Source: Rhynchosporium graminicola (Eukaryota > Ascomycota > Leotiomycetes > Helotiales > Ploettnerulaceae). Taken from it: DNA of 64,000 nt. Below are positions 34,787-49,000 of the stretch, piece after piece; positions within the stretch are counted from its first letter, which is position 1; every line of letters begins with the position of its first letter. Made by a program: the position numbers and the translations under genes. The notes under the pieces were generated by a model that was given only the letters and a program-made list of their open reading frames with translations, did no database searches and was not told the origin of the DNA. The stretch spans positions 193,933 through 257,932 of the forward strand of contig FJUW01000017.1 of NCBI GenBank assembly GCA_900074885.1, given 5' to 3'.

Positions 34787-37700
34787 TCATTTTCCACCTT
34801 CCACCGCGCTCTGGATTGTGCTGACCGCATCACCGGGCTGTGCAATCTGAACCCTTTTGGCGTCCGGCTCACCCGTCGCAGATTCATCTGAAAGACGTTT
34901 CTTCTCAGCCTTAGCAGCAGCATCCTTTTCTTTTTGAACCTGCCGCCGTGCTTCCTTGTCTTTGCGCTCATTTTCTTTACGCAATGCTTTAGATTCGAAT
35001 TCGTGCCAGTCGCCTTCTAAAAGGGCCAATCTGTGAAGGTCATCAGTGCTGGAAACAAAAATTAAGTTGTGGGAAGGGGCGTACTCAGTGGCCTGTCTCG
35101 CCTTCGGCTCCTCCGTAGTAAAGTACGGATGCTCAAGGACATCACTTGCACTCGGCCTTTTATCAGGATCATACTGCAACATCGCCTCCAGCAAATCATA
35201 CGCAGCAGGCGTAACTCTCTCCTTGTACTTATCCGCAAAAACACTCGGCCGTCTCGCATTCGGTCTCAGCAAAGCAAACCAAGCCATGTCTGTCAAACCA
35301 GGCCAAATCGTTTTCGTCGGCGTACCAAGGATAGCGTAGATCTTCTCCAACTGACTCATTTCCGTTCCATCGCCAGGGAAGATGGCGTGCCGAGTGAAGA
35401 TTTCGCCGAGTACGCATGCGGCGCTCCAGATATCGACTGCGGGTCCGTATTGTGTCTCACCAAGAAGGAGTTCGGGGGAACGGTACCAGATGGTGATGAC
35501 TCTGTTAGTGTAGTCAAGTTGCCGACGTTTGGCATAGAAGCGCGCGAGTCCGAAATCTGCGATCTTTAATTGTCCCTCGTTGCTTACGAGGATATTCGCA
35601 GCCTTAATGTCTCGATGTAGGACACCTCTTCGATGGAGGTAATCAAGACCTTCGAAAAGCTGTTTAGCAAGATGCTTTTTGTGCGCTGCTTCGAGCTTGA
35701 ACGTGGGATGGTTGAGGAGGCCTGTAAGATCATGGGAGAGGTATTCGAATACCATGAAGCAGTCATTCTTCTCTACCATGACTTCTTGCATGTTGACGAT
35801 GTTTGCGTGCTTTAAGGATTGTAAGAGCTTAATTTCTCGAACGGCAGTCACTGGGAACCCATCCCTCTCTCCTTCCATACGGATTTTCTTCAGCGCCACC
35901 AGGCTCTTCGTGAACACATGAACAGCCTTGAAGACTTTACCATATGTTCCAGACCCCACAACAGACTCATTACCCGGTTTTCGGTAGTAGACAGAGTCCG
36001 AGTTCTTGAAGTCTTCGGTAAGTTGCGGCCTTTCCTTCTCACGCTTCATAATCTTTTTGACCTTTCGACTCGTCGGTGCAGGTGGTTCGCGGAAATTTTG
36101 CCTTGCTGAAGCAGGTTCGGTAGGTATGCTTCGAGAATTCGGTCCGCGAGGACGGTCTGGACTGCTGAACTGCACGTTCCGAACTGGTCCCGCATTCAAC
36201 TTCTGAGAGATCTCCAGCTTGGGGGCAGTCGGAAGCACTTTTGATTTGCTTGAGAGGGTAAAGCTGAATTTAGATACATTCTGCTGACTCTGCGGTCCAG
36301 TAGGAATGGGTCGACTCGGTGGTGGTGGCATCTTCTCCTCATCTTTCTTCTTGGTTGCCTCCTTATCCTCCACTTGCAGCTCCTTTGAAGGTCGAAACAG
36401 GTCTTCATCCTCTTCCTCCTCAGCTGCCATCGATGGCTTATGCTGAGGAGTTCCTGCCTGTGATCCCGCTTGCGATCCTACGACAGATGCTGCTCGCGAT
36501 CCTGAATTCTGTGGGAATTGCTGTGGAGGTGATCCTTGCTGAGTTGTGTGCTGTGGCGTAACGTTTCCAGATGTATTTTGTTGACCACGACCGACTCCTG
36601 GTTGTGCGTTCCACTGCTGATTTTGGAAATGACCGCCTCGACCACCACGATGATCGCCACGCCCACCACGTTGACTGAACTGATTGTTGCCTCGAAATGC
36701 TCGTTGATTGCCGCGGAAGTTCCCTTGGGGCCCAGGAGGGTATTGTGCATTCATTGGCCCCGAAGGCGTCTGATAAGGAGGAGATTGCGCCTGATTATAG
36801 TAATGATTCTGGTTTTGAGGGCCTGTTGGGTAAATTGGTTGCGGCTGCGGTTGAGGTGGCTGCTGATGCTGTTGATAGTTCTGAGGATATTGTCTAAGTA
36901 GTGTCAGCCTATGCATATATAGAGAGCATTGGCCACACTTACGGTTGTGGTGAGAATTGCTGTTGCCCATAATTGCCCCTTCCAGCAGAGTATGGGGATT
37001 GAGCTGCAGGTGATGGACTGTGGTATGAGTTCGGCGTCATCTGATGCTGCGGAGATTGTGAGTACTGGCGTGGATCAACAGGTGGTCCCTGGTTATACTG
37101 TGGCTTCAACGGGAAAGCTGCCTGCATCGGATTGGCATTGTAACCATGGCCATAGAAATTGCCCCGGCTATACATCTTATCTGACTTGACCTCAATGCTG
37201 TTTGCACCGGAAGCAGAAGCCCTGAGTCCCTTAACTTCAATGCTATTCGCACCCGATGCAGTTAATGGTTTACCCGACTTTTGTTTGCCTTTACCAGGCC
37301 GGAAGTCGTCTCGAGGAAAGTCGTCTCTCGAGCCTCGTCTTCCACCTCTATCTCCTCTAGGGGATCTGCCACCTCGTTGGTCCTTCTTGAATTTTGATCC
37401 TCGGGGAGAAGGCTGACGAGAGCGATTTCTTGGTCCAGAACGATCAAAGCTAGGGGATCTCCGGCCAGTGAGGGGTGAACGCTCTCTCTGCTGCTCCTTG
37501 ATTCGAGGTCTCTCGAAAGGAGAACGGTCTCGCTTTTGATCCTTCGCCCGATCTTCCTTATGTTTGTCGAATGGTGAACGCTCGCGTGGCTTTTGAGATG
37601 ATCTTGGGGGGGATCTATCACGTCTTGGATTCTCGGACTTTGGGAGGGGCTCGCGTCTGTCGCGTCTTGGACTCAGAGAGCGATCACGCCTATCCGAAGC

Positions 37701-38384
37701 GTCCCGTTCTCGATTCCTCTGCTTGCCTTCGCTGCGTATATCAGGCGGTCTTCGATCAGGTGAGTGTCGCCGAGGAGGAACTGGTGAGAGTGGACGGCGT
37801 TGCTTGTCGGCTTTCGAAAACGGTGCTGATTTTTGATGCGATCTCGATGGACTACGTGAAAACTCCCGTCTTGACTTCTTGTGTCCGCGTGGAGATGGAC
37901 TTCGACTCTTTCGTCGCTTGACTGATGACGGAGAAGTGTGCGTGGCGCTTCTGTTTGACCTTTCAGGGCCTCGTGTGTCTAACAATTCTCTCCCTCTGTT
38001 CCTTTCGCGCACGTCGCTCCTCGAGTCCCGTGGGGGTGATCGTGATGCTCTCCGCCTGCGCTCCGGGCTTCGGTCGCGCGGTCTCTCACTTTGAGCAGCA
38101 GATCTGGATTTGATAGAGATTCGATCTCTGGATTCTCTTGACGCTCGCCTGGGCGAAGGACGTCGGTCGCGCGATGGCGGCGATGCTGATCTTCTCCCTC
38201 CTCTATCAAATCTTCCTCGATCTCTGCGGTCGTTACCGTGGCTCCAACTGTCTAGCATTGCGACATCCCTGGCTGGGCCAAGTCTGTCCGTCGTGAGGCT
38301 GACCGTTGATTTCGAGGTGGAGGAATTTGGTTGATGTTGCTGAAGAAGAAGTCTCTCGGTGGTGCTTGGACGACGAGACGCCAT
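34787..38384 (-). CDS. CTK1: CTK1/CDK12-type RNA polymerase II CTD kinase with RS-rich N-terminus
   Basis: Cyclin-dependent kinase expected to phosphorylate Ser2 of the RNA polymerase II C-terminal domain during elongation. Three exons, 38384-36943, 36893-35085 and 35030-34787, give 1164 residues. The first 400 or so residues are Arg/Ser/Asp/Pro-rich (repeated RDRSP, RRSRS-like words). They are followed by a Gln/Pro/Asn/Gly-rich low-complexity section and an RGG-like patch. The kinase domain (about 780-1075) has GSGTYGKVF, VALKKIRM, the cyclin-binding helix PVTAVRE, HRDIKAANIL, DFGLAR and WYRSPELLLG. The C-terminal helix is basic/acidic. The second intron is 54 bases, frame-preserving and free of stops. 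The start at 38384 is preferred. An in-frame ATG at 38534 lies in what looks like a leader, where a GTAAGTGAGC donor hints at a 5' untranslated intron. Confidence 0.9.
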
Positions 38385-40823
38385 GGCTAGCCGAAGGAAG
38401 CGCGAATCGCTGCACCTGACCGATAAGGGAGTGAAAATGGAGCGGATATTGAGATAAGAGACAAAAACGAAATTCCGCAGTTGAGATGCGCCGTACCAAG
38501 TAATAGGAGATATCTTTACAGACGTAATGCTCACTTACCGTAGATGATGTGTCGTGATTGCATGTCGATGCGTTGCCTCGAGCCTCCGTCTCTCGAGATC
38601 CCACTACTACCTTACCAATGCCAATGCCATCTCGTTTGCCGCAAATGGCAGAGCCGCAGCCGCAGCCGCAGCCCTAGCAGCAAGTCTGCATCTGCCTCTG
38701 CCTTTGCCTTACTCCTCCCCATCAGAATTTTCATTACATGTCTCACGAATATGTTATCTACGTGTGCGAAACAGGAAGCAATTGAGTCCCGAAATCAAAG
38801 ACGAACCCAGTCATCCTTCACTCCATGCCCGTCATTGTCCCATGCGCCGTTTCCATTGCCTATTGCCCAATTCAGCAGTTCACCCAGTAAGTGTAGCAAG
38901 CAGCATTGAGCCCTTTTTCGCTGCCCAGCCGAGGGAAAGCGGAGACTGCCAGTGCACTTTGACTGCCCTGCATAGTCATGGGCGATGGTACCGTAATAGT
39001 AGGATGATCAACGTAGTTAAAAAGCTGCCTGCGTGTCCTGGGCTGACCCAAAGAGGGAGCTTGCGGCAAGGAACCATATGAGAGGAAAATTCCGCGACGA
39101 TGAACAGTGAAAAGAGCTCAAAGCTGCTGGCTGCCTTCTGGGAGTTCTATCTCCATCATCGTGACCAATGACCCTTTGCTGTAGAGTTCCAATACTGCTC
39201 ATCCCTCCCTGTGTTTTAAGGCTGCCTGTGCCGGGTATTGATTGCATCAGCGAGGCACCCTTCCGCGCCGTCTGTGATGGTCTGGTGATTCCAGCACACA
39301 AAGCTAGAGGCTGCGAGAGCCGGTCAGATTTGATTGATAGAGCAATTCCATCTCCATAGTCAGTCTAAGGCTACTTCCCACCACCGAGGGGTGATATGAG
39401 TATCGGAGATGGCTGCGAAAGACATCTCAAACAATTCAACACAACCATATCGGCATTCACAGGCCGTCTGTCAATAATTGTATAGGACAAACGGAAATGA
39501 GACCGCAACCTAGTTATCCCCTCCAATCCGTTCTCAGCCGGCCCAAAGATGTTGTATCGCAGATGCCATTTCCTTTTTCGGCCTGTTCGCATGCAGGAGC
39601 CGTGCTACTGTCTGTCAATTGGCCAATACTGATCTGAATGGCGACCACAATACGCGCAAAGTCTTGGGATATATACTCTTGCCGTGTAGCACGAAGGAAT
39701 TCTCGAGTGATATTGCAGTTGATGGCGAAGGACTGTTGAGGTCGAAGCTGAGACGTCTGTGCTCATCAGAGCTCAATCTTTCTATCATTGAATGTCCTGT
39801 TGCTACAGTCTCCAGTACTTTGAGACCCTCCTCTGAAGCCCCGAAAGACCTGCCATGGGTGAAGCGCGTTGTCGGGATGGAAGGGCGGTGGTGGTTTTGA
39901 TCGAGGCAATTTGGGTGCTGCGACCAGCAATTCACAAATCGTGTCTCTCGAGCCGTACTGTCCTTTTGAGATTGTTAAGTATCAAAGATACCCCCATAGC
40001 ATGCGCGCGCTCTTTAATAACTGGTAGATATGATTCTCCTCCCATGTCGTGGTTGATGAATGAAGTGAAGTGGACGTTCGAAGGAGTGGGCAGGGGCTCA
40101 GCTCCAGATTGATCACATTGCTGTTTAGCGTCAGTGTCACACCGCCTCTCGAATAAGTTGATATCGTTTCTGCCACTGTGGCTCAAAGCCCCCCTCCTGC
40201 TCTCTTCCTTTATCCGTAAACATTAGTACTGTTTTAACTGAGTGCCGTGTGAAAGCAAGTTTGTGACGCCACCGCCCAGTATTATATTTGTTTCGACTCT
40301 CATCAGGATGATTCCGACAATGCAATGTTTTCAGTTAGTGCTTATCATGTCTCCCAGCTCTGACATTGGCAGATGATCCTGGGGAAGCTTGATATGCAAC
40401 AGACCATTGCACTCTATTTGCACCACACTGATTGAAAGGCTCTTAATCACCTCATTAGCCGGCTCCTAAGATTGACTACTGCCTTAATTTCACACCCTCT
40501 CAAAGGTACTTGTTGGTTTTTTTTGATAGACCTTGGACTGTCAAGTTGCTAGTGTATCGGATCGATAATGTTGCTATCAATATTTGGAACCCCCTGATAC
40601 CTACAATTACAGTATGTCAACTCTTGTCCTACTACTAGAGAATGACGTCGTCGTTGATCATCTATGGCCACCCAGATTTCCAATTCGTTTACTGTTTTGC
40701 ACTCAAGAACGAAAGACAGAGTATATTGCATGTCTCCTTTGTATTTCTATAATTTCTCAGGTACTGAGAATTATGAATGACATGGATACAGACTGCAAGA
40801 GAAGCTGACTCTTCTACAATGAC
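38385..40823. other. intergenic region with weak coding-like patches
   Basis: Upstream region of the kinase gene, then sequence of unclear nature. On the minus strand at 39932-40186 a frame contains SNVHFTSFINHDMGGESYLP and AHAMGVSLILNNLKR, which reads like real protein. I could not assemble a spliced gene or name a family. A possible neighbouring frame is at 39615-39935. The patches may be a small unannotated or decayed gene. Confidence 0.35.
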
Positions 40824-41241
40824 TTATGTAACCGCGAAACCGAGCACTTCATCGCTCCAATAAGCCTCACTGGCTGCAGCTCTGTCAAAAATCTCCAGAA
40901 TTTCACCAGAGGAAGACTGTAAATCCTGCATACTTCCCAACAAAGCTATTGATGTCGGAAAAAAGTGGCTAATCAGAACAACAAGCTCATCTTGCAATGC
41001 GGGCGTGTTGTGTTCACAAAAGAGCCGCAGGACTTCACATGATTATTCTGGGAAAATCGAGGAAAATCTCAGGGAATGAATGGGAGCCAGTGACGTCCAG
41101 GAAGAGTTGAAACAGTCGTTCAAGTATGCATGGGAGGTCAACGAGGAACCACCCTAGCCACTTACCGCTTATTTCAACGGCCCCAGAGCTACTCTCTACG
41201 ATCTGAGCTCGACAGACTACCTGATAATGTTTAGAGGCCAT
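40824..41241 (-). CDS. small two-exon protein of unknown function
   Basis: Exon 1, 41241-41166, begins ATG GCC TCT (MASKHYQVVCRAQIVES) and ends in a perfect GTAAGT donor. Exon 2, 41032-40824, starts after GTGAAG and runs 69 codons to TAA. The 133-base intron removes an in-frame TAA. The phases match and the product is 94 residues. The exon 2 frame (LRLFCEHNTPALQDELVVLI, SSGEILEIFDRAAASEAYW) is clearly protein-like. The start YQVVCRAQI and the ending GEILEIFDRAAASEAY faintly resemble dimeric alpha/beta-barrel monooxygenase (ABM) proteins, but I would not assign this. The open frame continues upstream of the ATG, so the start may be further 5'. Confidence 0.5.
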
Positions 41242-41620
41242 ACTATGCCGCTCGGAATCAAGGCCGTCAAAGAGTAATACATGTTTGACTTGAGAGACGC
41301 GGGAGAAGAGGAAATGTAAGCAAGAAAGGACGAGGCAGATAAAGCAGATGAAGAAGCAGTGGAGAGAAGAGATGTAAAGGTATACATTTAGGGTTGCGCA
41401 TGTTTGGCGGCGTTTTCTCAAGTCTCTTGTGACTTCAAGTTGGGAGCTGGTCATTGTCACAAACCCGGGCACTTCATTCCAGACATCGATAAGCCCCCGT
41501 ACTATTACTCGGTCCAGAGTTGCTCATTCTCTTTTTCCACGCCCGTTCTTCCTGCCGATCAATGTCACTCTCCACTCCACTACGACACCATCCACATTTT
41601 CATTTTCGCTCTTCTTCGCG
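41242..41620. other. intergenic, 3' side of the F-box gene
   Basis: CT-rich plus strand (GA-rich minus strand). No independent gene is seen. It contains the possible upstream extension of the small gene ending at 40824. Confidence 0.4.
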
Positions 41621-43150
41621 CTATACTCCGCCCTCAGCAATCCTCTCCTCCTCCCTCTTCATCGCCATCCTAGCCTGCTTCCTCTCCTCCGCCCTCATCG
41701 CCTCCTTCATCATCCTATATCCCCAATCATTACTCTCCTTCAACTCCTCACTCTCCTCAAAAACCTTTTCCTCTTGCTCCAACCACTCAAGATCCTGTTT
41801 CCACGGATGTTCCGGTCTCTCACTCGCCCCATCATCCTCCATCCACTTCTCCTCTTCCGTCGGCGGCGTGTCCATTCCCGTGACTGAATCCACGTACCCC
41901 CAGAGCATCATCCCCATGATATGATTTTTCAGATCCAGTTTTCTGCGCACTGCTTCTCTGACGACAAGTTCATCCGGTCGAAGAAGATGGATCCGTCCTT
42001 TTCCCCAACCCTCCAGATGTCCCACCCCAATCTCCTTAGGTGGGATGCCAAACATAGGTAACAAGCGATGTTCAGGCTTAACAACCCAATCATATCTCAC
42101 CGCAGCCCTCACGACCTCGCACATATCCGTAAACTCAATCCTCTTCAACATCCTACAAAGCGGCGTGAGACCTTTCTGTCCTAACATCAACTTCCTCAAA
42201 TGGTCTTCCCCAGGGCCGTCAATAGGATCATTGAACCGCATATCGAGTTTCACAACGAACATCTGAATATGATATAGATCCATGGCGTCAAAGTACTCAC
42301 TATGCATAACTTGCACTCGCCGAGCACTCGTAGCGATGTCCATCACTAGCCACATCTTCATCAGACTCATCCGCATCCCAGCTGGCATGCGATGCCCTTG
42401 TCGAGCCATACACGCCAAAATATCTCTTACCGTTTTCTCGCGATGAACTACCATCTGTAGCCACTTCAGACTCGGCACCATTCTCACTTCTCCAGGACGA
42501 GAAGGATGAGCTCGGCCGACGGGGTCTGGGATGCAGAGGTTGGCGTAGAGCGTGAAGGGATAGATGAAAGCCGAGGAAGGAGCTTGGTGCAGGGAACATA
42601 TGCGAAGACAGTGTGACAGATGTCCATTGAGGATGCCATTGACGTGTTTGTGGATACAGTATAGCTTCAGCAGACTTTTCGGATCCATATATTTCACCAC
42701 TTCCATTACCAATTCCGGGGAGGTGGAGATGCGGGCGAAGAAATCATCTACCTTGTTCTGGGGGTACTCATCACCGGTGATCCTCTCCTCCTCGCCGTCA
42801 GTTCCTCCTTTTTTCGTTTGCAAAGAGATGGACTCAGCTAGGACTTCGATGGTGGGTTCGATTCCAGTCGCCTCGATAGCATTATGCGAAATTCTAAAGC
42901 GCGCCTCATCCGCTGCCTTGAGAGCTTCTTCGGCACGCTCACTGCCCTCCCCAGTGACGAACGTGCGGTGGATATCATAGAGCTCTTCCTCGTTGATCGC
43001 AGGCGTCCAGGGAAAGGGACCGATATCCGGAGAGATGACCGCGTCGTAGTCGATGGGTGCGTCTTCGGGTCTGGGATCGGGCGCGGGTGCGGGTTCATCT
43101 TTTGTTGTGATTTTGATTTTTCTTCTTGGGGGTTGGAAGGCCCGGTGCAT
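41621..43150 (-). CDS. F-box-like protein, 509 residues
   Basis: Single uninterrupted exon. The N-terminal 40 residues are basic then Pro/Asp-rich (FQPPRRKIKITTKDE). An acidic-to-neutral linker follows. An F-box-like motif at about 141-175 reads SPELVMEVVKYMDPKS followed by LLKLYCIHKHVNGIL. The remaining 300 residues are mixed alpha with WLQMVVHREKTVRDIL and GRIHLLRPDELVVREAV. A highly charged C-terminal coiled region ends MAMKREEERIAEGGV. F-box proteins recruit substrates to SCF ubiquitin ligases, but the target here is unknown. The F-box assignment rests on the pattern of hydrophobic positions and is moderate. That it is a real gene is secure from its length and composition. Confidence 0.8.
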   Translation of the reverse strand: MHRAFQPPRRKIKITTKDEPAPAPDPRPEDAPIDYDAVISPDIGPFPWTPAINEEELYDIHRTFVTGEGSERAEEALKAADEARFRISHNAIEATGIEPTIEVLAESISLQTKKGGTDGEEERITGDEYPQNKVDDFFARISTSPELVMEVVKYMDPKSLLKLYCIHKHVNGILNGHLSHCLRICSLHQAPSSAFIYPFTLYANLCIPDPVGRAHPSRPGEVRMVPSLKWLQMVVHREKTVRDILACMARQGHRMPAGMRMSLMKMWLVMDIATSARRVQVMHSEYFDAMDLYHIQMFVVKLDMRFNDPIDGPGEDHLRKLMLGQKGLTPLCRMLKRIEFTDMCEVVRAAVRYDWVVKPEHRLLPMFGIPPKEIGVGHLEGWGKGRIHLLRPDELVVREAVRRKLDLKNHIMGMMLWGYVDSVTGMDTPPTEEEKWMEDDGASERPEHPWKQDLEWLEQEEKVFEESEELKESNDWGYRMMKEAMRAEERKQARMAMKREEERIAEGGV

Positions 43151-43968
43151 TTTGTTTATTCACTGGTTTTGTTGTGGGAGTATAGAGGGGGGTGGAAGTT
43201 AGTGACGGGTGGAATGAGGAAGGGTGGAAGGCAAGGAAGTTGAAATTTCTGTAGATAGGAAAATGTCGAGATTGATGGGGTTAGTGAATTCGAGGAGCAG
43301 ATTGTTGAAGAAGGTGACGTGAGCGCAAATTATCGGTGGGGGGCCTAGCGTTGTCGCAAAGTAAACAATGAATCAAGCTGGCGGGTCTCGCTTACAGAAA
43401 GGGGTGAAAACAAAACACTCGCTGGCAGATTCGAAGAAAACACTTCAGTTAGATCTGGGTGTGGTAGATATCTATCACAATCACATGGAGTAGTTTACTA
43501 GGATCTAAGAACTACTCGAGAGTCTGTGTCGTAATTCTCAGACTAGAATGTGACCTGACATGACTTCAGGTGATTGCTCGGAGGGTCACGATTGGGGCGC
43601 GTCTCTTCTGCCACCGGTTCAGCATCTCCAGGTGAAGACCTGGTGTCGATTATATAGCGATATGAACTACGTGCGTTCTGGGTTGGCCAGATTTAAGAGA
43701 TAGCAGTTCATTTGTAGGTTGCAAGGCGGACAACCAATTCCACATGATATCCAACATGGATCCCAGTACGAGTCAGTGTAGCTTATTTCACACACGTAAA
43801 TTTGATATCTCTCATTATCATTCCATGAACGCCATTCCTCACCATCTGCTTGTGGCTATGGCTGTAACTCCTTTTCCTCTACACAGTCAGGAATATGCAT
43901 CCCTTATTTTTCTCTCGCAGTATTCTTGGGTATCCATCATACAACATTTCAGCACTCCCATCCCATTT
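43151..43968. other. intergenic, promoter of the F-box gene and 3' region of HAT2
   Basis: No independent coding signal. The stretch just upstream of 43150 on the minus strand is CA/CT-rich, as expected of a fungal leader. Confidence 0.5.
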
Positions 43969-45582
<1,614 letters not shown>

Positions 45583-46097
45583 GTTTGCGGAAAGATGTGA
45601 AGAAGTTCTGCGGTGGAGATGTGATTTGAGGCAGTAAATAGGCGGTTGGTTGACTGAATCTCTGAAATTGAATCGCGTGCCAGACAGACGCGACTTGAAT
45701 TGGTGTGAAAAGTGGATTTGCTGTACCTCCGTACAGCTTCAGCCTTTCTAAAAGTCTTGGTTTTGTGGCCTGTGCGTTCAAGGCTGAATGTTTGCCTCAA
45801 GGTCAAGTGTGAATCTTGACGTCCTGCATTGCTTTCCTTCTTTGCGAAACCCCAACTCAATCACGGAAAACCAAAACCAGGTCATCGCGACCAGAAAGAA
45901 ACTCGAGAGACGGATCTTCTATCTCTTTGCAGTTCTCGAGTCGCGCAATTGAAAGCGCACTCCCGAAAGGTGATAAGAAACAGCTCCCGGTAACAGGAAG
46001 CTACTTTCGCCTTCACTCCCACCTAGAGTCATTCGACTCGACAATACCACAACACGCAGCACAGTACGAATAGTGCATCGCGCGAAGAAAAATCATC
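45583..46097. promoter_or_regulatory. divergent promoter between HAT2 and XRN1
   Basis: The two starts lie 515 bases apart on opposite strands, so the genes likely share a nucleosome-depleted promoter. No specific factor site could be assigned with confidence. Confidence 0.4.
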
Positions 46098-49000
46098 ATG
46101 GGTGTCCCCAAATTCTTCAGATGGATGAGCGAGAGATATCCTGCAATCTCTCAACTGATTGCAGAGAATCGCATCCCCGAGTTCGATTGCCTTTATCTGG
46201 ACATGAATGGTATTATCCACAATTGTACGCACAAGGATTCTGACGATGCAATGTTCCGTATGACTGAGGAGCAGATGTTTATTGCTATCTTCAATTACAT
46301 CGAGCATCTGTTTGGCAAGATTAAGCCCAAGCAGCTCTTCTTCATGGCAATTGACGGAGTGGCGCCGAGAGCAAAGATGAACCAACAGCGAGCTCGCAGA
46401 TTCCGCACTGCGCTGGATGCTGAGACTGCCAGAGATAAGGCGATCAAGGAAGGCAAGGATATGCCAAAGGAGGAGGCATTCGATAGTAATGCGATAACAC
46501 CAGGTAGGTCGCGTCAGCCTTACGCCACATCGACTGCTAACACTTTCCAGGTACCGCATTTATGCACAAGCTCACCCAGCAATTGAAGTATTTTATCAAC
46601 AAAAAAGTATCTGAGGATAAGGATTGGCAGGGAGTCGAGGTCGTTTTGTCCGGCCATGAAGTTCCTGGAGAGGGAGAGCACAAGATCATGGAGTACATTC
46701 GATTAGCCAAGGCGCAACCAGATTACGATGCAAATATCCGACATTGTTTGTACGGTCTCGATGCCGACTTGATCATGTTGGGGCTTTTGAGCCACGATCC
46801 ACATTTCTGTCTATTGCGCGAGGAGGTCACATTCGGACGACAAAGCAAGGCAAAATCTAAGGAGCTGGAGCATCAAAATTTTTATCTGATGCATCTCTGC
46901 ATTGTAAGAGAATATCTGGAACTGGAATTTCAGGAGTTGAAGGAACCCGGTGTTCTTTCCTTTCCTTTCGACCTAGAACGAGTTATCGACGATTTCATTC
47001 TCATGGCATTCTTTGTCGGCAACGATTTCTTGCCTAATCTGCCAAACTTGCATATCAACGAAGGCGCATTAGCGGCAATGTTTTTGACCTACAAGCGAGT
47101 ATTACCAAAAGCTGGAGGCTTCATCAATGAGGGTGGTGTTATCAACATGGCTCGCATGGCAATGTTGCTAGAAGAACTGTCTCGTGTTGAGTATCGATTC
47201 TTTGAAAATGAAAATTCGGACAAGAGCTGGTTCAGAGGCAAGCAGATGGCCAAAGAAGACGTAATGGCGGCAACAAAGACCAAGGGAAAGGTGACTATGA
47301 CAACGCCTCAGCGAGAAGTCTGGAAGGAGGTCAAGAAGTTCGTCACTCGCCGCTCTGATGAGCCACTTGATCTTCCTAGCACTTTACCGGCTGGGCACCG
47401 CAAGTTTGTCCAAGACCTTGCTGAGAGTCTTCACCTGGAATGGAAGACAGTGACAAGCGAGTCAGGTGACCGCCATATGCAACTTTCTTTCCCACCGAAG
47501 TTGGAAGCAGACGAGGACAGCGAAGATGAGGATGAGGAATCTCAGCTTGCAATCTTGCGAGTTGTCAAACAATATGACAGCGCGAAAGTGGTTGATGTCT
47601 CCAAAGCCGAAGCTCAGGCAGAGATGGACAAGCAGTATGAGGCCAAGTTTCAGGAGTGGAAGGATAAATACTATCAGGGAAAGTTTGAGTGGGACCGAAA
47701 GAACGTGGCTGAGATGACCAAGCTTTGCGAAAACTATGTCCAGGGCCTACAGTGGGTCCTTCACTACTACTACAGAGGAGTTGTGTCTTGGCCATGGTAC
47801 TATCAATATCACTATTCTCCTATGATTTCGGGTAAGCGATGATTGGAAAGTTCGAGTGGATCTTGCTAATCGTACACCAGATGTAATTATGGGTTTGAAG
47901 GCCGATGTCAACTTCAAGCTTGGTCAGCCATTCCACCCCTATGAACAACTTATGGGCGTACTTCCGGATAGAAGTAAGAGCATTGTACCGTCAGTCTACC
48001 ACGACTTAATGACAAATCCCAATTCTCCCATCATCGATTTCTATCCCCGAGATTTTGAACTTGACATGAATGGCAAGAAGATGGAATGGGAGGCAGTTGT
48101 CAAGATTCCCTTCATCGATGAAAAGAGACTTCTCGCAGCCATGGCACCAAAGAACGCTTTGTTGAGTGACGACGAGAAGTTTAGGAATGAGTTTGGAGTC
48201 ACGTTGAAGTTCAGTCACGATCCTGATATCGATTTCATATACCCATCATCGCTTGTCGGCGTGTTTCCAGACATTCCTCACTGTCGTTGTGTTGAGAACA
48301 TCTTCGACCTACCAACCATCGAAGGATTAGAGTACCATGTTGGCTTGATGGACGGCGTGAAACTGGGAAATTCGGCCCTTGCAGGCTTTCCTAGCTTGGC
48401 AACACTTCCATACAATGCAACTCTAGGGTTTCATGGCGTCAATGTCTTCCAGCAAGACAGTCGTAACGAGAGTATGGTCGTGACTATTGAAAACACTGAA
48501 GAGCGGACCAACGTGAAGTCCGCTGCAATGAAGCTAGGACAGCGAGTATTTGTTGGATATCCTTTCCTCAATGAAGCCAAGGTCGTCAAGGTATCTGATG
48601 AACTTTTCGACTACCTCCCATCAGAGGATGGAACACCTCAGCCCATCCAGAAACCTCATGGCCCACGAGAGATCGATGACTTCCGCAAGAAGGCAGAGCG
48701 GCTTGAGGGTAATTACAGCAAACGTCTCGGCATTATTACCGGTCCCGTCGAATCAATCATCCATATTGAAATGCTGAAGGGTCTCACGAAGACCGATGAA
48801 GGAGCTTCTATCAAGGAATATGCTGTTATTCCTGGAATGGACACAGAATTTGCTTCACAGATGGTGGTTGATGAGGTTATCAGCGAGGATCCGCGCTTTC
48901 TTGAAAAGGCAGCCCTCCCGATCGAGGAAGAGTTCCCTCCTGGATCTGATGCCTTCTTCCTCGGAGACTTCAATTACGGTCGACCGCTCAAAGTTCTCGA

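Noticed and set aside
38554..39081. 175-codon plus-strand frame upstream of the CTK1-like gene
   Set aside because: Low-complexity Ala/Ser/Leu/Pro composition in promoter and leader sequence of the minus-strand gene, with no motif; probably chance.
41429..41887. Plus-strand frames of 130-150 codons overlapping the F-box gene's 3' end
   Set aside because: Leu/Ser/Pro/His-rich shadows of the GA-rich coding strand of the F-box gene.
42840..42870. tRNA-like GGTTCGATTCCAG word
   Set aside because: It lies inside the F-box protein coding sequence and lacks any matching acceptor or anticodon stem.
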